Notes: generated by a model from the sequence alone, not told the origin. A DNA stretch of 32,962 nt from Bacteroidales bacterium (GCA_027064025.1 JAMOQL010000242.1:1-32962), one strand, 5' to 3'. Shown: positions 25,698 to 32,962, numbered from the stretch's first letter. Translations and numbers: made by a program.

Positions 25698-26258
25698 ATG
25701 AATATAATCTCAATAATAATAATTGCAATTGGTTTATCAATGGATTCGTTTGCGGTTTCAGTGACAAATGGATTGATAATAAGAGATTTAAATGCAAAGC
25801 GAATTTTAACAATATCTTTTTCATTAACAATATTTCAAGCATTAATGCCTTTAATTGGATGGTTTGCTGGTATAGGAATTGAAAAGTATATTAATGAATT
25901 CGGTCATTGGATAGCATTCTCTCTTTTATCATTTATTGGATTGAAAATGATTTATGATGGATTAAAGAAAAATGAGATTGTAAAAGATAATGAATTAAAA
26001 ATCTTAACATTAATTGGACAGTCTTTTGCAACAAGTATTGACGCTTTTGTTGTGGGAGTTAGTTTTGCATTATTGAATTTATCAATTGTAATCCCTATGC
26101 TGATTATAGGATTAATTACATTTATAGTTTCGATAATTGGTTTACTTCTTGGGAAATACCTTGTGGAGAGAATCGGAAAAAAAGTTGAGATTTTTGGAGG
26201 AATTGTTTTAATAGGAATTGGAATAAAGATTTTAATAGAACATTTATATTTTTTGTAA
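25698..26258 (+). CDS. mntP: Manganese efflux pump MntP
   Basis: Inner-membrane Mn2+ exporter of the MntP (YebN) family, 186 residues, close to the usual 188. The ATG at 25698 was preferred over an upstream TTG at 25674 because its product begins directly with the first helix. There are six predicted helices in two halves with the family's paired aspartate motifs: GLSMDSFAVSVTNGL in helix 1 and SFATSIDAFVVGVSFAL in helix 4. GLKMIYDGLK and GIVLIGIGIKILIEHL are also typical. It lies 28 bases behind uvrB, probably in the same transcript. Bacterial mntP genes are often controlled by a Mn riboswitch (yybP-ykoY); the short 28-base gap leaves no room for one here. Confidence 0.92.
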   Translation: MNIISIIIIAIGLSMDSFAVSVTNGLIIRDLNAKRILTISFSLTIFQALMPLIGWFAGIGIEKYINEFGHWIAFSLLSFIGLKMIYDGLKKNEIVKDNELKILTLIGQSFATSIDAFVVGVSFALLNLSIVIPMLIIGLITFIVSIIGLLLGKYLVERIGKKVEIFGGIVLIGIGIKILIEHLYFL

Positions 26259-26525
26259 TGGCACTTAATGGTAGAATACACATCGCCTAACGCAAATTAA
26301 AAATCATTTTTCTGGTGTTTGCTTGTGTGGTTGGTTGTCCTTAGTTCGAGTATTACAAATCCTTCTGATTTGTTAATTTTACAATGATGAAAAAAATATC
26401 AAACAAAACCAAAAGGAAACTTTTTATAGCTTCGTTCTCAAAGATGAACTACGTTAGAAGGGCATTATAAAAAAATTACAAACTTATTAATAATCTATTT
26501 CTATAATATCGTTTAATTAATGACC
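26259..26525. other. Gene-free stretch with attC-like core motifs and a 28-codon ORF
   Basis: No gene of confidence. GCCTAAC at 26285-26291 fits the RYYYAAC core of integron attC sites. A GTTAGAA at 26453-26459 comes close to the GTTRRRY partner but fails at the last base, and the 160-base interior lacks the expected symmetry. The segment 26281-26345 is less AT-rich than its surroundings and could form a hairpin (GCAAA...TTTGC). A 28-codon frame (26384-26470, MMKKISNKTKRKLF...) begins with two ATG codons and is basic; it may be spurious. The stretch looks like decayed or repeat-type DNA of unclear origin. Confidence 0.25.
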
Positions 26526-26559
26526 AAAAAAACCTCCCTAAATCTTAATTAGAGAGGTT
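26526..26559 (-). terminator. Terminator of the thioredoxin gene
   Basis: On the reverse strand GAACCTC pairs with GGAGGTT (26559-26554 with 26536-26531), the stem continuing after one mismatch with CTAA/TTAG. A run of T (complement of 26526-26532) follows. It lies 25 bases after the thioredoxin stop. Confidence 0.75.
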
Positions 26560-26584
26560 CTTTGTTTATAATAATTATGCTTAC

Positions 26585-26944
26585 TTATTTTGTTACTTTT
26601 AAAACATCAGCAATAGCTTTTTCGAAAGTTTCTTTTGGTAAAGCACCTTGAGCCATTTGTGGTTGACCTTCTTGAGGGACAAATAATAAAGAAGGAATAG
26701 ACTGTACACCAAATACACCAGCTAATTCTTGTTGTTCTTCTGTGTTAATTTTATAAATAACGATTTTTTCGCCATATTCGTTTTGTAACTCTTCTAAGAT
26801 TGGAGCAACCATTTTACAAGGTTGGCACCAGTCTGCATAAAAATCGATTAAACAAGGAGCTGTTCCTTCGTATTTCCATTCTTTGTTGTCTGCGTAATTA
26901 AATACTTTTGTTTTAAAAGTGTCTGAAGTTAAGTGTTCTAACAT
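26585..26944 (-). CDS. trxA: Thioredoxin with WCQPC active site
   Basis: Cytoplasmic dithiol-disulfide oxidoreductase. The 119-residue single thioredoxin domain has the active site FYADWCQPCKMVAPIL (C40 and C43) and the conserved cis-proline in VQSIPSLLF. The rest of the fold fits (EELQNEYGEKIVIYKIN; GALPKETFEKAI). The dipeptide between the active-site cysteines is Gln-Pro rather than the usual Gly-Pro, a variation known among thioredoxin-like proteins. There is no signal peptide. It is a single gene with its own terminator and a reverse-strand promoter candidate. The symbol follows the family; another Trx paralogue may exist elsewhere in the genome. Confidence 0.88.
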   Translation of the reverse strand: MLEHLTSDTFKTKVFNYADNKEWKYEGTAPCLIDFYADWCQPCKMVAPILEELQNEYGEKIVIYKINTEEQQELAGVFGVQSIPSLLFVPQEGQPQMAQGALPKETFEKAIADVLKVTK

Positions 26945-26967
26945 TATTTCTATTTTTAAATTGTTTC

Positions 26968-26997
26968 TAAATATAATTTTCGTCTTGCTTTACCAAA
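26968..26997 (-). promoter_or_regulatory. Candidate thioredoxin promoter
   Basis: On the reverse strand TTTG (26997-26994) and TATATTTA (26975-26968, one mismatch to TAnnTTTG) are 18 bases apart. A leader of about 20 bases to the ATG at 26944 would result. Confidence 0.45.
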
Positions 26998-27055
26998 ATT
27001 TGTTCCAAAGAAAATATTTAATAATTATTCTTCTAAAATCTGTTATTATGTCAAG

Positions 27056-27112
27056 AAAAGTGGAAAAGTGGACTTTTTGTCTACTTAAATTTAACACATA
27101 CATGCCACTTTT
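27056..27112. repeat. Three copies of AAAAGTGG, two direct and one inverted
   Basis: AAAAGTGG occurs at 27056-27063 and 27064-27071 in tandem and as its complement CCACTTTT at 27105-27112. The second copy also opens a hairpin: AAGTGGAC 27066-27073 pairs with GTCTACTT 27079-27086. The cluster lies in the 318-base gap between the divergent thioredoxin (26944) and phosphatase (27263) genes, where operators would be expected. No protein-coding gene is supported in this gap. Confidence 0.4.
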
Positions 27113-27170
27113 GGGTTAGTAGTATTACCATAATTTATTAAAACAAAAAGATAGATAACTATGAAACGAA

Positions 27171-27221
27171 TATATTTGTAATAGAAAAATTATTGTTTAA
27201 TCTAAAAAGTTATATTTGTAA
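27171..27221 (+). promoter_or_regulatory. Two TATATTTGTAA elements upstream of the e(P4)-type phosphatase
   Basis: TATATTTGTAA is present at 27171-27181 and 27211-27221, exactly 40 bases apart. Each includes a perfect TAnnTTTG -7 element. The downstream copy has a TTG 15 bases before it (27193-27195), shorter than usual. They may be tandem promoters for the gene starting at 27263. Confidence 0.5.
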
Positions 27222-27262
27222 CTTGAATTTATCATTGATTAACTTTACGCAAAAAAAAACAA

Positions 27263-28090
27263 ATGAAAACATTTATTAAATTATCAATATTTATTGTATT
27301 TCTAATTACCATAGCTTGTAATACTAATCCTAATAAGGAAACAAATACAAATTCATCAATTAAAACTGAAAAGATCGTTAATAGCGATTATTTATTGATG
27401 TCTACTTTATGGTTTCAGAAATCGGCAGAGATGCAGGCCGTATATTTGCAAACCTATCATTTTGCAAAACTAATAATTGATAACAAATTAAATCTAAATA
27501 ATAATGATAAGCCCAAAGCTGTTGTCGTAGATATTGATGAAACTGTTCTTGACAACAGCTCTTTCGAGGCTCATTGTATTACTAAAAATACATCTTACAC
27601 TTCGGAGGAATGGAAAGCTTGGGTGGATAAATCTGAAGCAAAGGCTTTGCCTGGAGCTTTAGATTTTTTGAAATACGCTAAAGAAAAAGGAGTAGAGACT
27701 ATTTATATTTCTAATAGAAAGAAAAATACTCAAGTTTCAACATTAACAAATCTTCGGAAATTAGAATTTCCATTCGCCGATGACACTCATTTATTTCTTC
27801 GAGATTCGGTTAGTACCAAGCGGTATAGGAGAGAAGCCGTTTTAGATAAATACGATGTTATTCTGTATATTGGAGATAATCTAACCGATTATTCAGAAAT
27901 ATTTGAAAATAGAAATTCAAAATTGGCAAAAGATATCGTTGAGAAAAATAAAGCAGTATTAGGAGTAGATTTTTTGATTCTCCCCAACCCGATGTATGGA
28001 GAATGGGAAAAACCTGTTTTTGATAATAATATGCGATTACCCAAAGCTGAAAAAGATAGCTTAAGAAAAGCTATTCTAAATACTTATTAG
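27263..28090 (+). CDS. 5'-nucleotidase/acid phosphatase, lipoprotein e(P4) family
   Basis: Envelope-anchored HAD-type phosphatase, class C acid phosphatase family, which dephosphorylates nucleotides (NMN in Haemophilus e(P4)) outside the cytoplasm. The 275-residue protein has a lipoprotein signal peptide with Cys 19 (ITIAC). The catalytic aspartates D90 and D92 are in VVVDIDETVLDNS, a hallmark of the group. Further conserved parts are WKAWVDKSEAKALPGALDF, the motif II region TIYISNRKK and the metal-binding IGDNLTDY. The end (ILPNPMYGEWE) is also conserved. The last 20 bases overlap the 3' end of the convergent SGNH gene. Two tandem -7 elements lie upstream. Confidence 0.92.
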   Translation: MKTFIKLSIFIVFLITIACNTNPNKETNTNSSIKTEKIVNSDYLLMSTLWFQKSAEMQAVYLQTYHFAKLIIDNKLNLNNNDKPKAVVVDIDETVLDNSSFEAHCITKNTSYTSEEWKAWVDKSEAKALPGALDFLKYAKEKGVETIYISNRKKNTQVSTLTNLRKLEFPFADDTHLFLRDSVSTKRYRREAVLDKYDVILYIGDNLTDYSEIFENRNSKLAKDIVEKNKAVLGVDFLILPNPMYGEWEKPVFDNNMRLPKAEKDSLRKAILNTY

Positions 28091-28823
28091 AAATAAGATT
28101 ATCAAATATTCTTTTTGCTAAAACACGATGTCCTAAGGTATTAAAATGGATTCTGTCATTTTCAAACTGTTCGTTATTAATATCATAAATATTAATATTA
28201 GAAATTGAACTTTCTTTTAATTTAACTAGTAATTTGTTGTTTATTTTTTTACAGACTACTTTACTCATGAGAGTTTCGTGATACTGTGGAGGTAAAATAA
28301 CTACAAGCTTAATCTGATTTCTACGACATGATTTAGAAATTTTATCTATTTCATCAAAAATATAATTTGTGCTTTTATTATTTAATCCTAAAAATGACCC
28401 CAAGAATAAGTTAATATCCTGAAATCCTACGGTACTACGTCGGGGTGTTTGATAATTAGTAATAATCTGATTGTCAGTAATTTTATTATCCCACCTTAAT
28501 TTAGATTTAAAGAGAAAAGGGTTAATCGTTCTTTTAGTTTTAAAATTTGATATATCATATTTTATTAGAACTTTATTAAGGATTAATAAAGGGAAAGGTC
28601 TAATAAATAAATATATAATATCAGGTTCTTTTTTTGTAATAAACGATTGCGTTTGATTATGTAATTGACTATAATTCTCGTAATTACCCAAAACGACAGA
28701 TACTTCTTCATGGTTCTCATTTCTCAATAATTGATTAACGACAGAATAAAAAACTTGATTCCTTGTGATATTTCTTGGATTAATAATGCACCCACCAATA
28801 AATCCTATTTTTCTCATTCTCAT
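28071..28823 (-). CDS. SGNH/GDSL-hydrolase-like protein with atypical block I
   Basis: A 250-residue cytoplasmic-looking protein with the general layout of SGNH hydrolases (esterases or acyl transferases of lipids and glycans). The opening strand and turn, KIGFIGGCII, sits where the family has GDS, so the nucleophile position would be Cys or shifted. The C-terminal DRIHFNTLGHRVLAKRI is a good block V with the Asp-x-x-His pair. Middle strands PDIIYLFIRPFP and IKLVVILPPQYHETL fit the fold. No signal peptide was found. Its ATG overlaps the stop of the CitE-like gene (TAATG), with a second ATG two codons later, so the two are translationally coupled. Activity is uncertain because of the altered block I. 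Confidence 0.6.
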   Translation of the reverse strand: MRMRKIGFIGGCIINPRNITRNQVFYSVVNQLLRNENHEEVSVVLGNYENYSQLHNQTQSFITKKEPDIIYLFIRPFPLLILNKVLIKYDISNFKTKRTINPFLFKSKLRWDNKITDNQIITNYQTPRRSTVGFQDINLFLGSFLGLNNKSTNYIFDEIDKISKSCRRNQIKLVVILPPQYHETLMSKVVCKKINNKLLVKLKESSISNINIYDINNEQFENDRIHFNTLGHRVLAKRIFDNLISNKYLE

Positions 28824-29734
28824 TACTTCAATTTGGTTTCTCGCTTTTGAATAAGGATTTGTTCTTGAGGTGTAATAATTCTCTGGTTCTTATCCAAAGC
28901 AAAACTTCTACCTCTAAGTTTATTATCATCAAAAATAAATCTTGTTGGATAGTCTATATATCTTTGTTTTATTTCTAATTCCGTATTATTTATGATCTTA
29001 CTAAAATAGAGGGTTTGTTTTTTATGTAATGACATTACAGCAAAATCCTTGGTACAGCAGGATATTAAATTATTATAAGCATAATTTAAACAATTAAAAT
29101 CATTTAATCTTGTATAAGGACTATTCCCAAACTTACAATTATTTTTTTCGGTAATACTAATAATAGGCTTAATAATTTCCCAATATTTTTCTGAATACTG
29201 TTCGTTAATTGGGAAAATATTTTGGCTTAAATGATAGTCGTAATTTCCGAAAAAAACATATTCTATATTTTCTCTATACTTTGAGTGTAGAATTTCTTCT
29301 AAGTTTTTTATTCCTTTTTCAGATTCTATTATTAATGAAATTTGCGTGTTGATTGGAAAGTTTTTATAGAACAAATCCAAATCTATAAGCTCTTCTGTTT
29401 TAGGTAATAATACACTCCTAACTCTTGATAGGTAAGGCGTTATTAATAGGTGGTCTTTCGTAAATTCTATAGAATTTATAGGGTTTATTCTAATATCAAA
29501 ATTAATATCGTTAACCTCATTTAGAATTTCACGAAAATCTATTCTTGCTTGACGTTTTAATATAATATTTCGTTCTTTATTAAACATATCACCAATACTA
29601 TCTTCAATATCGAGAAGTATCCTACTATCACTTTCTTTAAGAATAGTTCGAATTATTCTAATAGTTGGAATGGGTTTATAGCATGGGATACATTGAAAAA
29701 TAGTATGGCTTTTAGCTATTTTTTTTGAATTCAA
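28823..29734 (-). CDS. CitE-like (HpcH/HpaI aldolase family) protein
   Basis: A 303-residue TIM-barrel protein of the CitE/HpcH family. Family features are visible in order: RILLDIEDSIGD (substrate and metal side of the barrel), an Arg in DIRINPINS, LLPKTEELID, the acidic metal ligand in LIIESEKGI and VFFGNYDYHLS, where Asp supplies the second ligand. Relatives cleave citryl-CoA, malyl-CoA or citramalyl-CoA, but the substrate here is unknown. The only start at the right place is a TTG at 29734: stop codons close the frame upstream and the next ATG is 48 codons in. It is coupled to the SGNH-like gene. A CitE-SGNH pair does not match a pathway I know. Confidence 0.65.
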   Translation of the reverse strand: MNSKKIAKSHTIFQCIPCYKPIPTIRIIRTILKESDSRILLDIEDSIGDMFNKERNIILKRQARIDFREILNEVNDINFDIRINPINSIEFTKDHLLITPYLSRVRSVLLPKTEELIDLDLFYKNFPINTQISLIIESEKGIKNLEEILHSKYRENIEYVFFGNYDYHLSQNIFPINEQYSEKYWEIIKPIISITEKNNCKFGNSPYTRLNDFNCLNYAYNNLISCCTKDFAVMSLHKKQTLYFSKIINNTELEIKQRYIDYPTRFIFDDNKLRGRSFALDKNQRIITPQEQILIQKRETKLK

Positions 29735-29784
29735 TATTAATCTGGTTTTATTTTATTAGAGATATTTATTATAATCAATATTTA

Positions 29785-29792
29785 CAAATATA
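29785..29792 (-). promoter_or_regulatory. Candidate -7 element of the CitE-like/SGNH pair
   Basis: On the reverse strand TATATTTG matches TAnnTTTG exactly, about 50 bases before the TTG start at 29734. It is followed by TAA as in the elements before the phosphatase gene. Confidence 0.45.
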
Positions 29793-29851
29793 CTAAACCA
29801 TTGTAAGTAAATTAACTAATTATTCAAATTTTTCATATTTTTTAACAAGTA

Positions 29852-29883
29852 TTGTACAATTAATGAGTGGCATATTATTTTTG
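29852..29883 (+). promoter_or_regulatory. Promoter of the macroglobulin gene
   Basis: TTG (29852-29854) and TATTTTTG (29876-29883) are 21 bases apart, matching the Bacteroidota consensus. The leader to the ATG at 29931 would be about 40 bases. Confidence 0.65.
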
Positions 29884-29930
29884 GTAAGCTTATTGTATTC
29901 AGCATTTATTCAAAATAACTTTCAGATATT

Positions 29931-32900
29931 ATGCATAAACAATTCTTAATTTTCGTTGCAAGTTTCATTTTTATTATTCTTTCGGCATTTAGTATTAAAA
30001 GTATCTATACTGCAAAAAATGCCAAACCCATTATCTTTAAGGCGGGTCCCTCTTATCAAAAAGAATGGCATAAAGTCGAAAAATTGGAAAATGAAGGCTT
30101 GCCAAAATCTGCATTAAAATTAGTAAATCAGATCTACGAAAAAGCGAAAAAGGCAGGCAATATTCCACAAGTTGTTAAATCTGTTATGTATCAAATTAAG
30201 ATAACAAATTACACAGAAGAAGATGGATTAGTAAAATCAATAAATAGAATAGAGAAAGAAATTAAGTTGACACAAACTCCTGTAAAACAGATACTTTATT
30301 CAGTAAATGCAGAACTTTATTATCGTTTTTTTCAGAAAAATAAATGGAAAATATTTCAGCAAACCACAGTTAATAATAATACTTCTGAAGATATTCATAC
30401 ATGGGATGCGAAAAAAATAAGTAATAAAATAATTGCTGAGTATAAAGCATCTCTATCGCAAAAAGACAGTTTACAACGCATTTCTATCCAAACAATAGAC
30501 CAATTAATCGTATCAAAATCAGATAATTACCAACGAATTTGGCCTACAGTATACGATTTTGTTGCATATAGAGCTATAAATGCGTTTTCTAACAATTTGT
30601 TAGGTATCACAAAAATTATAGATGAATTTTCATTCGATAAGGCTGAATATTTCTTACCTACTCAGAAATTCATCAATTTGTCGATAAATTCAGAGGATAG
30701 TCTTTCCTTAAAATTTCAGGCCTTACAAACAGTTCAGTCTTTAGTTAAATTTCATTCAGAACTAGAAAATCCAGATGCTTTAATCAATGTGGAATTATTT
30801 CGACTTAAACTTATTTATAAAGAATCCAAAAATAAAAATAAGGATGAGCTTTATCTATCTTCGTTAGATACTCTTCTAAATCAGTACTCTAAGGTAAAAC
30901 AATCCGATTATATTAGATACGAAATAGCTGAAATAGCTCAGATAAAAGCTTCGAAATTAATTACTAAAATCAATCAAAAAGAAGATTTCAATAAATATAA
31001 CAAAATAGCTTTAAAACAAATTCATTATTTATTAATAGAAAATACAGATAGTATTTTATTACAAAAATCTATGTTTCTAAAAAATAAAATATATAAGGCA
31101 ATTTTAAATATAACGACAGAAGAAGTGATCTTGCCTAACGAAAATTTCCCTATAAATATTTCGTCGAAGAATGTAGAAAATATTAAATTAAAGTTACTTA
31201 AAATAGAAGAACAAAAGTTTGATGAAATATCTGATAAACAAATATATGGAAAAGATTTGTATCAAGAATATAATAAATTTTCTGTGCTTATTTACGAAAA
31301 AAAAATATCATTAAATCGGATAAATGATTTTCAACAACATTCTGTAGATTTAATTATGGATGGGTTAGATAGAGGACTTTATATCTTAGAGGCAGAAGCT
31401 TACAATGAAAAAGGGGATACTTTATTGTTAAATTACACCACACTAAAAGTTACAAATTTATCATTCTTACAGCGTTCGGATAAAGAAAATTTAGAAATTG
31501 TAGTATTAAATAGAAAAACAGGCCACCCAATACCAAATGTTAATGTTCAACTGCGAAACTCGCACTATTCTTATAGGCAAAGAAAAAGAGTAAAAGAAAA
31601 TTTAGGTGTTTTTAAAAGTGATAAGGACGGAAGAGTTGTCAAAAAAATTGATAATGCAGAGAATATTCTAGTGGAAGTTTATACTAAAAATGATAGGTAT
31701 CGATCAAACAGAAACCTATATTTATACAAATCTCGTCCACAGCAGGAGCATACTACAAGTTATTTTTTTACGGATAGAGCTATATACAGACCTGGTCAGA
31801 CCATTCATTTTAAAGTTATTACATTATCAGAAAATCAAACAAAGAAATGGATATTTAAGGATAAAGATATTATTGTTAATTTTTATGATCCTAATTATCA
31901 GAAAATTTCAGATATTAAAATGAAAACAAACAAATTTGGATCAGTGAGTGGTAGTTTTATTATTCCGATAGGAATTTTAACAGGTCGAGTTCGGTTACAA
32001 ACGCAATATGGAAGTATATTAGTAAATGTAGAAGAATATAAGAAACCTAAATTTGAAGTTATTTTTGACGATTTCTCCGGGAATTATAAATTAAATGAAA
32101 ATATTAATATTCAAGGTTCTGCACTAGGATTTTCGGGAGAAGGTATCAGTAATGCAAAATATAAATACAGAGTTGTTCGCAAACCCAATTACTCTTTTTT
32201 TGGAAGATACTCACCAGCTAATACTCAAGAAATAGAAATAGCTAATGGAGAAGGGACAACTGACGGAGAAGGTGTTTTTAGATTCAATTTTTGGGGCAAA
32301 GCGGATAATCTAAAAAAAGATAATGTTTCATATAATTATCATATTACAGTCGATGTTATTGATATTACAGGAGAAACTCATTCCGCAACAGCTGATATCA
32401 ATATAGGTACAGTTTCTCTGAAAATTGATGCTGATATTCCTAATTATATCACAGTAAACCAAGCAGATAGTTTTAAAATAATTACCCAAAATCTAAATGG
32501 TCAGAAAATCCAAGCAAAAGTTAATTTGGAGCTTTACAAAATACAAACTTCTAAAAGCTTAAAAAACAATCGCTTATGGGCTGAACCAGATCAGTTTTTA
32601 GACTCTAGCTCAGATTGGAATAAAAAGTTAAATAATATATTAAGAACTCATAATAGACTAGAAGATAAGCCAATAGAACTTATTACAGAATCTAGTTTAG
32701 ACACAAAAACTAACATATTCTGGAAAAATCCAAAATTACTGAAAGAAGGGTATTATCAACTAATATTAAAGTCTAAAGATATTTTTGGTAGAGAGGTCGA
32801 AAACAAAAAGTTTTTCTTAGTTATAAATGAAAAAATAACTAAAATGCCTTCTTTGGAAAAGAACCTTTTTAAGGTATTAACACCTAATGTAGAGCCCGAA

Positions 32901-32962
32901 CAGACAGCTCGAATATTAATTGGAAGTTCGTTTCGAAATATAAAAGTGCTTCTAGAAATTAG
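29931..32962 (+). CDS. Alpha-2-macroglobulin family protein (MG2-containing), 5' part
   Basis: Incomplete at the window end: 1010 complete codons are visible without a stop. Bacterial alpha-2-macroglobulins trap proteases at the cell envelope. The protein begins MHKQFLIFVASFIFIILSAF, a signal peptide or membrane anchor with no lipobox cysteine, unlike the lipoprotein form in Escherichia coli. A helical N-terminal region of several hundred residues (typical of Bacteroidota members) leads to repeated macroglobulin domains. MG2 is marked by FFTDRAIYRPGQTIHFKV at about 612-629, followed by NVEEYKKPKFEV (near 700). Further MG domains continue to the edge (INIQGSALGFSGEGISN). The thioester region, usually C-terminal, is beyond the window, so whether it is present cannot be judged. 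It is divergent from the CitE-like/SGNH pair. Confidence 0.88.
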   Translation, partial: MHKQFLIFVASFIFIILSAFSIKSIYTAKNAKPIIFKAGPSYQKEWHKVEKLENEGLPKSALKLVNQIYEKAKKAGNIPQVVKSVMYQIKITNYTEEDGLVKSINRIEKEIKLTQTPVKQILYSVNAELYYRFFQKNKWKIFQQTTVNNNTSEDIHTWDAKKISNKIIAEYKASLSQKDSLQRISIQTIDQLIVSKSDNYQRIWPTVYDFVAYRAINAFSNNLLGITKIIDEFSFDKAEYFLPTQKFINLSINSEDSLSLKFQALQTVQSLVKFHSELENPDALINVELFRLKLIYKESKNKNKDELYLSSLDTLLNQYSKVKQSDYIRYEIAEIAQIKASKLITKINQKEDFNKYNKIALKQIHYLLIENTDSILLQKSMFLKNKIYKAILNITTEEVILPNENFPINISSKNVENIKLKLLKIEEQKFDEISDKQIYGKDLYQEYNKFSVLIYEKKISLNRINDFQQHSVDLIMDGLDRGLYILEAEAYNEKGDTLLLNYTTLKVTNLSFLQRSDKENLEIVVLNRKTGHPIPNVNVQLRNSHYSYRQRKRVKENLGVFKSDKDGRVVKKIDNAENILVEVYTKNDRYRSNRNLYLYKSRPQQEHTTSYFFTDRAIYRPGQTIHFKVITLSENQTKKWIFKDKDIIVNFYDPNYQKISDIKMKTNKFGSVSGSFIIPIGILTGRVRLQTQYGSILVNVEEYKKPKFEVIFDDFSGNYKLNENINIQGSALGFSGEGISNAKYKYRVVRKPNYSFFGRYSPANTQEIEIANGEGTTDGEGVFRFNFWGKADNLKKDNVSYNYHITVDVIDITGETHSATADINIGTVSLKIDADIPNYITVNQADSFKIITQNLNGQKIQAKVNLELYKIQTSKSLKNNRLWAEPDQFLDSSSDWNKKLNNILRTHNRLEDKPIELITESSLDTKTNIFWKNPKLLKEGYYQLILKSKDIFGREVENKKFFLVINEKITKMPSLEKNLFKVLTPNVEPEQTARILIGSSFRNIKVLLEI

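Noticed and set aside
26919-27119. 66-codon frame on the + strand
   Set aside because: It is mostly intergenic, overlaps the thioredoxin start region and has no family features. A 23-residue tail from an internal ATG is not convincing either.
31690-31923. 77-codon frame on the + strand
   Set aside because: It lies in another frame inside the macroglobulin gene, whose own frame is open throughout and contains the MG2 motif.
1-32962. tRNA, rRNA, CRISPR array, IS element or prophage
   Set aside because: No cloverleaf, rRNA-like stretch, regularly spaced repeat, transposase or phage gene was recognised on either strand by reading. A covariance-model scan would settle small RNAs.

Overview
This is a low-GC chromosomal stretch from a member of the Bacteroidota. 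Three things point there. One gene ends in a gliding-motility-type C-terminal domain, the sorting signal of the type IX secretion system. Bacteroidota-style promoter elements (TTG about 20 bases upstream of TAnnTTTG) precede many genes. The gene families fit too: a propeller/Y_Y_Y/SpoIIE sensor, an SprB-like repeat protein and a large MG2 macroglobulin. Genus and species cannot be assigned. No rRNA, tRNA, CRISPR array, insertion sequence or prophage gene was recognised.

Left part (1-6499): the 3' end of a UbiA-family prenyltransferase; a 1148-residue secreted repeat protein with its own promoter and terminator; a reverse-strand YihY-family membrane protein; and a divergent RluA-type pseudouridine synthase. 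From 6525 to 13387 there is a one-component sensor (extracytoplasmic propeller, Y_Y_Y domain, one membrane segment, SpoIIE-type phosphatase), an adjacent exported FecR-like protein, an unrecognised exported protein and a DUF2279 protein. From 13561 to 16512 lies a housekeeping block: Dabb protein, manA, engB (translationally coupled to manA) and prs.

Middle part (16569-20924), reverse strand: a small protein resembling EF-Tu domain 3, then a terminator whose T-tract touches the start codon of a TPR sensor histidine kinase. The kinase is followed, with overlapping stop and start codons, by a predicted outer-membrane barrel and a lipoprotein S41 peptidase. No response regulator is present. This coupled triad is one of the two best candidates here for an undescribed functional unit. 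Next come a sugar-nucleotide-type nucleotidyltransferase, an EamA transporter and a 55-residue 2x[4Fe-4S] ferredoxin.

Right part (23138-32962): a free-standing archaeal-type threonyl-tRNA synthetase editing domain; uvrB, with a promoter so close to its GTG start that it may be leaderless; mntP; thioredoxin; an e(P4)-type acid phosphatase lipoprotein; a coupled pair made of a CitE-like lyase and an atypical SGNH-type protein (the second candidate unit); and the first 1010 codons of an alpha-2-macroglobulin-family protein that runs off the window.

Two themes recur. Several genes start immediately after, or within, the terminator of the gene before them. Two small proteins within 3 kb look like detached domains of the translation machinery.
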